Source: Zavarzinia aquatilis (GTDB taxonomy: Bacteria > Pseudomonadota > Alphaproteobacteria > Zavarziniales > Zavarziniaceae). From it: a DNA stretch of 64,000 bases. The stretch covers positions 620,001 through 684,000 of the forward strand of contig NZ_QGLE01000001.1 of the NCBI RefSeq assembly GCF_003173035.1. The letters run 5' to 3'. The notes below the pieces were generated by a model. That model saw nothing but the letters and a program-made list of their open reading frames with translations. It had not been told where the DNA came from and ran no database searches. The position numbers and the translations under genes are program-made. This document shows positions 9,125 through 15,979 of the stretch, piece after piece (positions within the stretch are counted from its first letter, which is position 1; the number at the start of each line of letters is the position of its first letter).

Positions 9125-9604
9125 TCACGCCAAGGCAGCCTCGATGGCCGAGGTGATGTCGGGCGACAGCGGATCGAGGCGGGAGCCGAAACTGCCAGCG
9201 AGGCTGCCGTCGGGCCCGATCAGATATTTGTGGAAATTCCACTTCGGCGTGCCGGCCTCGCCCAGTTCCGCCGCCGCCCAGCGATAGAAGGGATGGGCGC
9301 CCTCGCCGATCACCACCTGTTTCGCCGTCATCGGGAAGTCGACGGCGAAGCGGGTTTCGCAAAAAGTCTTGATCTCGGCCTCCGTCCCCGGCTCCTGCGC
9401 GCCGAAATCATTGGCCGGCACGCCGAGCACGACAAGCCCCTTCGGCCCATAGGTCCGGTACAGCGATTCGAGCCCGGCATATTGCGGAGTCAGGCCGCAG
9501 GCCGAGGCGGTGTTGACGATCAGCACCGGCTTGCCGGCGAAATCCTTCAGCCGGATGTCACCCCCGGCAATCCCCGGAAAGCTGAAATCAAAGGCATTGG
9601 CCAT
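9125..9604 (-). CDS. glutathione peroxidase family protein
   Basis: A 159-residue thiol peroxidase. The active-site cysteine is Cys36 in NTASACGLTPQY, with Gln70 (ANDFGAQEPG) and Trp122-Asn123 (KWNFHKYL) completing the tetrad. Cys82 in FCETRF is placed as the resolving cysteine of thioredoxin-dependent bacterial homologues. ATG 9604 has GGGGA upstream and gives the family N-terminus; the frame stays open further upstream without family similarity. Divergent from the secernin-type gene, so the 149 bp between them should contain both promoters. Confidence 0.93.
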   Translation of the reverse strand: MANAFDFSFPGIAGGDIRLKDFAGKPVLIVNTASACGLTPQYAGLESLYRTYGPKGLVVLGVPANDFGAQEPGTEAEIKTFCETRFAVDFPMTAKQVVIGEGAHPFYRWAAAELGEAGTPKWNFHKYLIGPDGSLAGSFGSRLDPLSPDITSAIEAALA

Positions 9605-9753
9605 GGCTTTTCCCCGCAATGGTTCTTGTTGGATCGACAGTTTGTGGATCAACCGGACCGTATGGAACAGTTCCATCTGGTCCAGTTGCACCACGGGCCC
9701 CATAGAAAGAGGCTGCCCAGCCTGCTATTTCAAGGGCGCAGGAGAGATTTGGG

Positions 9754-11106
9754 ATGTGCGACACCATGGTGGTGCCGCCTTCGGGACCGGGCGGAACCAT
9801 GCTGTTCGCCAAGAACAGCGACCGCGAAGGCGACGAAGCGCAGGCGATCGAGATCATCCCCCGGCGCACCCATGCGCCGGGCACCCTCGTCCACGCCACC
9901 TATCTGACGCTGCCGCAGGTCTATGAGACCGCGGCGCTGCTGATCTGCCGGCCCTACTGGATGTGGGGCGCGGAGATGGGCGTCAACGAGCATGGCGTCG
10001 CCATCGGCAACGAGGCGGTGTTCTCCCGCCTGCCCCATGACGGCACGCCGGCGCTGACCGGCATGGACCTCGTCCGTCTCGGACTGGAGCGGGCGCGCAG
10101 CGCCGAAGAGGCGGCCGCGACCATGATCGTGCTGATCGAGCGGCACGGCCAGGGCGGCAATGGCGGCCATGGCTATCGCTTTCCCTATGACAGTGCCTTC
10201 ATGATCGCCGACGCGACCTCGGCCTTCGTGCTCGAAACCGCCGGCCGGCACTGGGCGCTGGAGCGCGTGACCGGCGCGCGGGCGATCTCCAACGCCTACT
10301 CCATCGGCACGAACTTCATCCGCCTGTCGGCCAACGCCAAGGAAGCCGCCCGTGACAAGGGCTGGTGGAGCGAGGGCACCCCCTTCGATTTCGGCGCCGT
10401 CTTCGGCGAAAAGGTGAAGGGCTGGGCCGCGCGTGGCCGGCGGCGGGCCGCACGGGCCTGCGCACTCATCGCGGGCGGCGTCGACGGGCCGGCGCGGCTG
10501 ATGTCCATCCTGCGCGACCACGGTCCATCGGGCGAAAAGCCCCACTGGCGGCCGGGCGGCTTCCTGCCCGATACGCTCTGCGCCCACGGCAATGCCGGAC
10601 CGGCGCGGCGGGCGGCGCAGACCACCATGAGCCTCGTCGCCGTGCTCGACCGGAATTTGCCTGTCGCATGGTCGACCGGCGGCTCCGCGCCCTGCACCGG
10701 CCTGTTCCGGCCCTTCTTCATCGAGGCCGGCCTGCCGAGAGCCGAACCACCACCCAAGGCGCGGGCCGATCTCGCCACCCTGTGGTGGCGGCAGGAGCGG
10801 CTGCACCGCACCGTCATCCGCGACCACGCCACGCGCCTTGCCACCTATGCCCCGGCGCGCGATGCCCTCGAAGCCGCGCTGATCGACGAGATCGCCCGGG
10901 CGACCGCCCTCGCCGCCGACCGTCCGCGGGGCGAGCGAAAGCGCCTGCTGCAGGATGTTTCCCGCGCGGCCTGGGATGTCGCCGAAGATGCCCTCGCCCG
11001 CTGGACCCGCCTCGCCGAGGCGACCCCGGTCGCCCGTGCGCCGGGTCTGGTCTTCCGGCACCACTGGCGCCGTCTCGCCCGCCGCGCCGCCCCCATCGGA
11101 TCGTGA
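9754..11106 (+). CDS. Secernin/C69-family peptidase
   Basis: A 450-residue member of the Ntn-hydrolase dipeptidase/secernin group. It starts MCDTMVV, so removal of Met1 exposes Cys2 as the N-terminal nucleophile, and it has the family motifs FAKNSDREGDEAQ (about 24-36), WMWGAEMGVNEHGVAIGNEA (about 69-88) and SNAYSIGTNF (about 176-185). The family hydrolyses small amide or peptide bonds; the exact substrate here is unknown. No signal peptide, so cytoplasmic. A small membrane gene follows after 6 bp and is probably co-transcribed. Confidence 0.85.
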   Translation: MCDTMVVPPSGPGGTMLFAKNSDREGDEAQAIEIIPRRTHAPGTLVHATYLTLPQVYETAALLICRPYWMWGAEMGVNEHGVAIGNEAVFSRLPHDGTPALTGMDLVRLGLERARSAEEAAATMIVLIERHGQGGNGGHGYRFPYDSAFMIADATSAFVLETAGRHWALERVTGARAISNAYSIGTNFIRLSANAKEAARDKGWWSEGTPFDFGAVFGEKVKGWAARGRRRAARACALIAGGVDGPARLMSILRDHGPSGEKPHWRPGGFLPDTLCAHGNAGPARRAAQTTMSLVAVLDRNLPVAWSTGGSAPCTGLFRPFFIEAGLPRAEPPPKARADLATLWWRQERLHRTVIRDHATRLATYAPARDALEAALIDEIARATALAADRPRGERKRLLQDVSRAAWDVAEDALARWTRLAEATPVARAPGLVFRHHWRRLARRAAPIGS

Positions 11107-11112
11107 GCCGCC

Positions 11113-11394
11113 ATGCCCCTGCCCATTCAAGCCCTGCTCGTCATCTCTTATGTCCTGGTCGCCTGCGCCGCCGGTTTCGCCGTGCACGACTTCTGGCCGG
11201 CGATCGACGGCACCATCGTCGGCATCGCCCTGTTCTTTGCCGCCCTGCAGGGCCATATCCTGATCCTGCGCGCGGGTGACCGCGCCGAACTCCAGGCGGA
11301 AATCGAGTTGCTCCGCCGCAGCCATGGCGAGACCCTGCGGGAACTCGCCGACCTGAAGCTGACCCTGGCCAAATGGACCGCCCGCGAGGATTGA
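11113..11394 (+). CDS. Small membrane protein with coiled coil
   Basis: A 93-residue protein with two hydrophobic segments (about 6-24 and 33-51) followed by a charged helix rich in Glu, Leu and Arg (about 54-88) that should form a coiled coil on the cytoplasmic side. It follows the peptidase gene by 6 bp and precedes the HAD gene by 11 bp, so co-expression is likely. I recognise no named family. The layout resembles the membrane anchor of some cyclic-di-GMP enzymes but no catalytic domain follows. Function unknown. Confidence 0.7.
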   Translation: MPLPIQALLVISYVLVACAAGFAVHDFWPAIDGTIVGIALFFAALQGHILILRAGDRAELQAEIELLRRSHGETLRELADLKLTLAKWTARED

Positions 11395-11405
11395 GTTATC
11401 CGCTT

Positions 11406-12254
11406 ATGTCGTATCTTCCCCATCTGGTCGATCATGCCGGCCCCGTCATTGAATCGGCCCGCGGCGCGATCGTCGATCTCTGGGGCGTCATGCACAATGG
11501 CGTCGCCGCCTTTCCCGAAGCCGTCGAGGCCCTGACCCGCTTCCGTGCCGGCCGGCAGGCTGGCGTCGTGCTGCTGTCCAACGCGCCGCGACCGTCACCG
11601 GTGGTGCGGCAGCAACTCGACCGGCTGGGTGTGCCGCCTTCGGTCTATGACGCCATCGTGACTTCGGGCGACGCCACCCGCCTCGCCCTCGCGGAGCGGC
11701 GCGGTGCCGCCGTGCGTCATGTCGGCCCGGCGCGCGACCTGCCGCTGTTCGAGGGTCTGGACCTGTCACTGGTACCCGACCTGAAAGATGCCGATCTGCT
11801 GGTCTGCTCTGGCCTGCTCGACGACGAGAGCGAAACCGCCGAGGATTATCGCCCCCTGCTCGAAGCCGCGCTGACCCGCGCCCTCCCCCTCGTCTGCGCC
11901 AATCCGGACCGTATCGTCGCCCGGGGCGCGCGGACCATTCCCTGCGCCGGGGCCATCGCCAGCCTCTATCGCGACATGGGCGGGCAGGTCGAATGGCACG
12001 GCAAACCCTATGATTCGGTCTATGACCGCAGCCTTGCCCTGCTCGGCACCGCGCCGGCCGAGACCATCGCCATCGGCGATGGCATCGAGACCGATATTCC
12101 GGGCGCCAATCGCCAGGGAATTCCCGCGCTGCTGATCACCGGCGGGGTCCACGCCCCGCTGTGGGGCGATCCGCCCGATGCGGCCCGCCTCGGCGCCGTG
12201 CTCGGCGATCACGGCCTTTCGGTCGCGGCCGCCATCGACCGCCTGCGCTGGTAG
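11406..12254 (+). CDS. TIGR01459-type HAD hydrolase
   Basis: A 282-residue class IIA HAD-superfamily protein of a mainly alphaproteobacterial group. HAD motif I appears as IVDLWGVMHNG (about 22-32), motif II as LLSNAPRPSP and motif IV as AIGDGIETDIPGA; a lysine in HGKPYDSVYD is motif III. The canonical second Asp of motif I is replaced (DLWG), as in NagD-like relatives, so phosphatase activity is likely but the substrate is unknown. It abuts the convergent methyltransferase gene with no spacer. Confidence 0.85.
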   Translation: MSYLPHLVDHAGPVIESARGAIVDLWGVMHNGVAAFPEAVEALTRFRAGRQAGVVLLSNAPRPSPVVRQQLDRLGVPPSVYDAIVTSGDATRLALAERRGAAVRHVGPARDLPLFEGLDLSLVPDLKDADLLVCSGLLDDESETAEDYRPLLEAALTRALPLVCANPDRIVARGARTIPCAGAIASLYRDMGGQVEWHGKPYDSVYDRSLALLGTAPAETIAIGDGIETDIPGANRQGIPALLITGGVHAPLWGDPPDAARLGAVLGDHGLSVAAAIDRLRW

Positions 12255-13061
12255 TCAGCGCGCCTTGCCGAGGCGCAGCGCCACCACCCGGTAGGCGCTG
12301 CGCATGACGGGGTTCAGCCGGCCGAGCCAGCCGGCGAAGCCGTAGATCGCGTTCAGATGGCGGGCGATCGGCTCGTCCGCCGTGATCTTGAAGTCGCGCC
12401 CCCAGGATTCGCAGGACTGCGGCCGATCGAGCCTCCAGGTGAAGCGGGAGCCGGTCACCGCGATCTCGGGGTAGAAGATCGAGCCCATGGCAACCCAACT
12501 CGCCATGGCGTCGAACACCAGCGTCGCCCCCGGAAAGCGTTTGGCGATCCGCCGGCACAACAGACGCATCCGCGCCTCCGACAGATACATCGAGACCCCT
12601 TCGAGGATGAACAGCGGCACGTCATCCGCGCCGATATGAAGGGATTCCAACAGATCTTCCGCCTCGATGGAGGCGGTGACGAAATGACGGCGGGAATCGT
12701 GGCCGGCGAAGGCGAAACGCCAGACCGGCTCGACCGCCGACAGGTCGACGTCGATCCAGCGCACCGCGCCATCGTCGATCCGGTCGAACCGCGTGCAGAG
12801 ACCGCAGCCGAGATTGACGACCACCGCGTGGCCCCGGTTCCGGCGCATGTGAGCGGCAACGAGGCCGTCGATGATTCGCTTGCGCAACACGACGACCGAA
12901 CGGTCGATCGGGCTGGGCAGGAATTTTTCGAAGGGTGGCTTCAGCCGCGCGACGATGTCGTCGACCTTGTCATCCCGCAATACCGGCCGCCGGCTGCGAT
13001 TTTCGCGCCATTGAGCGTAAAGCGGTATGATCAGCGTCTCCGAGACGCCCTTGAGTTCCAC
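12255..13061 (-). CDS. Class I SAM-dependent methyltransferase (LCMT/PPM-like)
   Basis: A 268-residue protein of the leucine-carboxymethyltransferase-like family (PF04072 type), found in bacteria in secondary metabolism or of unknown function. SAM-binding motif I is VVNLGCGLCTRFDR (about 91-104) and the acidic residue after strand beta-2 is in WIDVDLSAVEP. LFILEGVSMYL is the post-motif. The start is a GTG with GGGAGG nine bases upstream. Stop codons of this gene and the convergent HAD gene are directly adjacent. The methyl acceptor cannot be predicted. Confidence 0.82.
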   Translation of the reverse strand: MELKGVSETLIIPLYAQWRENRSRRPVLRDDKVDDIVARLKPPFEKFLPSPIDRSVVVLRKRIIDGLVAAHMRRNRGHAVVVNLGCGLCTRFDRIDDGAVRWIDVDLSAVEPVWRFAFAGHDSRRHFVTASIEAEDLLESLHIGADDVPLFILEGVSMYLSEARMRLLCRRIAKRFPGATLVFDAMASWVAMGSIFYPEIAVTGSRFTWRLDRPQSCESWGRDFKITADEPIARHLNAIYGFAGWLGRLNPVMRSAYRVVALRLGKAR

Positions 13062-13097
13062 CGACCATTTCCTCCCGTTTTCGGGGAGATCATAGGA

Positions 13098-13814
13098 TCA
13101 GTCGAACAGGGCGTCGATGTCTGCTTGGCTCGCCTTTGTCGCAGGGGCCAGCGGCGCGGGCGGCGCGGGCGGCGGCGCGACCTCGCCCATCAGCTTGTCG
13201 ATCTCGTCCTGGGCGATGCCTTCTCCGTCCAGCGCCGGACCGTTCAGCAGGGCCGAATCGCCGGTGCGGGTTTCTTCGGGATGTGCCGGCTCATCGGCGA
13301 GACCGCTGCCGAGGGCATCCTTCAGCCGCCCGACCCGCTCCTCGATATAGGTCAGGGTGTCGACGACCTTGGAAATGCGCTGGCCGGTGATGTCCTGGAA
13401 CGAACAGGCCTCGAAGATATCCATGCAGCGGGCGGACACGAGGTCGCTATAGCCGGGATCGGACGGGCTGCCCGCCATGATCGCCTCGGCCGCCGCCATG
13501 ATCTTGTTGGTCGCGTCCTCGGTCGAGCGGACGATGGCTTCGAGTTCGCGGCCCGCGCGCGGCAGGCGCTCGTTCTGCAGGTCGCCCGGACGCAGCGAGG
13601 CGATCTCGCCCCTGGCCTTGGCGATATAATCCGAGAGTTCGCGGAATTCGCGGTAGATCGAGGTGTCGATGGAGCGGAAATAGGCCTGCATGGTCGCGAT
13701 CAGGACTTCCGTCACCGAGGCGACCTCGACCAGGTTCGGGGGCGAGGACTCGCCCCTGCGACGCAGGTGATCGACGAGGGCGCCGATCTGACCCGACAGG
13801 TTTTCGCCGAACAT
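13098..13814 (-). CDS. cheZ: Chemotaxis protein phosphatase CheZ
   Basis: A 238-residue helical protein that dephosphorylates CheY-P to reset the flagellar motor. The central motif EACSFQDITGQRISKVVDTL (about 134-153) carries the Asp and Gln that coordinate Mg2+ and water in CheZ. A Pro/Ala-rich linker (APPPAPPAPLAPA) leads to a C-terminal SQADIDALFD, which matches the CheY-binding tail of CheZ and the start motif of FliM-type proteins. AAAGGAGG precedes the ATG. It is 24 bp downstream of cheY on the same strand, and the pair forms a small operon away from other flagellar genes. Confidence 0.9.
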   Translation of the reverse strand: MFGENLSGQIGALVDHLRRRGESSPPNLVEVASVTEVLIATMQAYFRSIDTSIYREFRELSDYIAKARGEIASLRPGDLQNERLPRAGRELEAIVRSTEDATNKIMAAAEAIMAGSPSDPGYSDLVSARCMDIFEACSFQDITGQRISKVVDTLTYIEERVGRLKDALGSGLADEPAHPEETRTGDSALLNGPALDGEGIAQDEIDKLMGEVAPPPAPPAPLAPATKASQADIDALFD

Positions 13815-13838
13815 GGGCGCCTCCTTTCCCGGGAGCGA

Positions 13839-14225
13839 TCAGAAATCGCCGAGCACGGCGCGCATCTTGGCCTTCAGCGTTTCGGCCGGAAACGGCTTCA
13901 CGATGTAGTTGTTCACGCCAGCCTGCTTGGCCGCGATCACATTCTCGGTCTTCGATTCGGCGGTGATCATGATGAAGGGCGTCGCCTTCAGCGTCTCATC
14001 GCCGCGGACTTGCTTCAGAAGCTCGTAGCCCGTCATGGGCTCCATGTTCCAGTCGGATATGACCAGGCCAAACGGCTTGCTCTTCAGCTTGGCCAGCGCC
14101 ATCTGCCCGTCGGTCGCTTCCTCGACATTATCGAAACCGAGCTGCTTCAGCAGGTTCCGGATGATGCGCAGCATCGTCTTGTAATCGTCGACGATGAGGA
14201 TCGGCATTTGCATGTCGACTGCCAT
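13839..14225 (-). CDS. cheY: Chemotaxis response regulator CheY
   Basis: A 128-residue single receiver domain. Phosphorylation site Asp58 lies in VISDWNMEPMTGYELL, with acidic Asp13-Asp14 (ILIVDDYKTM), Thr88 (IMITAES) and Lys110 (YIVKPF) completing the active site. The WNM..MTGYELL stretch is characteristic of motor-binding CheY. It is encoded directly before cheZ, which supports a role in flagellar switching. The start MAVDMQMP is chosen with GAGG upstream; ATG 14213 is an alternative. Confidence 0.93.
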   Translation of the reverse strand: MAVDMQMPILIVDDYKTMLRIIRNLLKQLGFDNVEEATDGQMALAKLKSKPFGLVISDWNMEPMTGYELLKQVRGDETLKATPFIMITAESKTENVIAAKQAGVNNYIVKPFPAETLKAKMRAVLGDF

Positions 14226-14455
14226 GGCGGTGATGCCTCGCAACACTTTCTTAAGGCCTTCAATACACCGGCCCGTCCGGCCCGGCGGTGCGGCATGTGC
14301 TGCCGCGACAAGGGGCATCCTCGGACCATCAGGCTAAGAAACGGTAAACTCCCGGCTCTCAGCGCGCCTCCCTTGCGCAGCCGTTGGGGCGCCATTAAGG
14401 TCGCCAGCCTCGACACCCGAGACGGGTGTGCCCACAGCGACCGCGAGGACCAGCG

Positions 14456-14893
14456 ATGTCACAGCACCAGGGTCTCTACTTCGAAGACCTCTCCATCGGC
14501 CAGTCGGCGACCTTTTCCAAGACCGTGACCGAAGCCGACATCCTGATGTTCGCGGGCGTCTCGGGCGATACCAATCCGGTCCACCTCGATGCCGAATACG
14601 CCGCGACGACCCCGTTCAAGGAGCGCATCGCCCACGGGATGCTGTCCGCTGGCCTCATCTCCGCCGTGCTCGGGACCAAGCTGCCCGGCCCGGGCGCGAT
14701 CTATGTCGGCCAGACCCTGAAGTTCAAGGCGCCGGTGAAGATCGGCGACACCGTCACCGCCAAGGCCGAAGTGGTCGAGCTGGACGCCGCCAAGAAGCGC
14801 GCCGTCTTCGCGACGACCTGCAGCATCCGCGGCAAGACCGTGGTCGAAGGCGAGGCCACCATCATGGTCCCGGGCCGTCCGGTCGCCGTCTGA
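14456..14893 (+). CDS. MaoC-family (R)-specific enoyl-CoA hydratase-like protein
   Basis: A 145-residue hot-dog-fold protein. The hydratase motif GDTNPVHLDAEYA (37-49) supplies catalytic Asp38 and His43, as in PhaJ-type (R)-enoyl-CoA hydratases that feed polyhydroxyalkanoate synthesis or lipid metabolism. IAHGMLSAGLISAVLGTKLPGPG is also conserved in the family (about 59-81). GAGGA lies 7 bases before the ATG. ribF follows after 20 bp. PHA supply is a plausible but unproven role. Confidence 0.88.
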   Translation: MSQHQGLYFEDLSIGQSATFSKTVTEADILMFAGVSGDTNPVHLDAEYAATTPFKERIAHGMLSAGLISAVLGTKLPGPGAIYVGQTLKFKAPVKIGDTVTAKAEVVELDAAKKRAVFATTCSIRGKTVVEGEATIMVPGRPVAV

Positions 14894-14913
14894 TCCGACG
14901 CGGTCATCCGTTC

Positions 14914-15858
14914 ATGCTTGTTGTCGACAGTCTCGACCGTGTCCCGCCCCAGGCGCAGGGCGCGGTGCTGGCTGTCGGCAATTTCGACGGCGTGCACCGC
15001 GGTCACGCCGCGCTGATCGCGGAAACGCGCCGACTGGCCGACGAGATGGGCTCCATCGCGGCGGTCATGACCTTCGAGCCGCACCCTCGCGTCCTGTTCA
15101 GGCCCGACACGGCGCCCTTCCGCCTGACCCCGCCCGCCGACAAGCTGCGCCTGCTGGCCGGTCAGGGGGTCGATGCCGCCATCGTGCTGCCGTTCACGAC
15201 CACCCTCGCCGCCATGCCGGCCGAGGACTTCGTGCTCGATATCTTCGTGAACAGGCTGAAGGCGGTCCATATCGTCATCGGCTTCGACTTCTGCTTCGGT
15301 CAGGCGCGCAGCGGCGATATCGCCCTGCTGCGCTACATGGGCGAGATGGAAGGTTTCGGCCTTTCGGTCATCGCCCCGGTCGGCGACAACGACTGCAAGC
15401 CCGGCGCCGGCTACTCGTCGAGCGCGATCCGCAAGGCGCTGGAAACCGGCGACATCGACGCCGCGACGGCCCAGCTCGGCCGGCCCTGGTCGGTTACCGG
15501 CACCGTTCAGCAGGGCGACCAGCGCGGCCGCACCATCGGCTTTCCAACCGCCAACCTCGGCCTTGGCGATTACCTGCGCCCTGCCCTCGGCGTCTATGCG
15601 GTCGAAGTGGTGCTGGACGACGGGCGCCTGGTGCCCGGCGTCGCCAACATCGGCCGGCGCCCGACCTTCGGCAAGCTGGACGAAAACCTCGAAGTCCATC
15701 TGTTCGATTTCGCCGAAGACCTTTACGGCCGGCAGATCGAGGTTCGCCTGCTCGGCTTCATCCGGGCGGAACGGAAATTCGCCGGTCTCGACGAATTGAA
15801 GGCGCAGATCGCGGCCGACAGCCTGGCGGCGCGCCGAATTACCGCCGCGTCGGCCTGA
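14914..15858 (+). CDS. ribF: Bifunctional riboflavin kinase/FAD synthetase
   Basis: A 314-residue enzyme converting riboflavin to FMN and then FAD. The N-terminal nucleotidyltransferase has GNFDGVHRGH (22-31) and FEPHPR; the C-terminal kinase has GRTIGFPTANL and YAVEV. YSSSAIRKAL (about 169-178) is the ISSTxIR-type adenylylation motif. It is located, as in many alphaproteobacteria, immediately before ileS and lspA. About 120 bp lie between ribF and ileS, so ileS may have its own promoter. Confidence 0.95.
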   Translation: MLVVDSLDRVPPQAQGAVLAVGNFDGVHRGHAALIAETRRLADEMGSIAAVMTFEPHPRVLFRPDTAPFRLTPPADKLRLLAGQGVDAAIVLPFTTTLAAMPAEDFVLDIFVNRLKAVHIVIGFDFCFGQARSGDIALLRYMGEMEGFGLSVIAPVGDNDCKPGAGYSSSAIRKALETGDIDAATAQLGRPWSVTGTVQQGDQRGRTIGFPTANLGLGDYLRPALGVYAVEVVLDDGRLVPGVANIGRRPTFGKLDENLEVHLFDFAEDLYGRQIEVRLLGFIRAERKFAGLDELKAQIAADSLAARRITAASA

Positions 15859-15979
15859 TTCGCCGACGCAAGACCCGTGGGTGCCCCCGGCTGGACGGCC
15901 CGGAGCCCGCCTGTTAAAACCACACACTTCGTTTTGGGTCTCTGGTACCCATCACCTCTCAGTATTGGCTAGTTCCACA

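Noticed and set aside
12357-14528. A 723-codon plus-strand frame across the methyltransferase, cheZ and cheY
   Set aside because: It runs antisense through three supported genes and has no similarity to known proteins.
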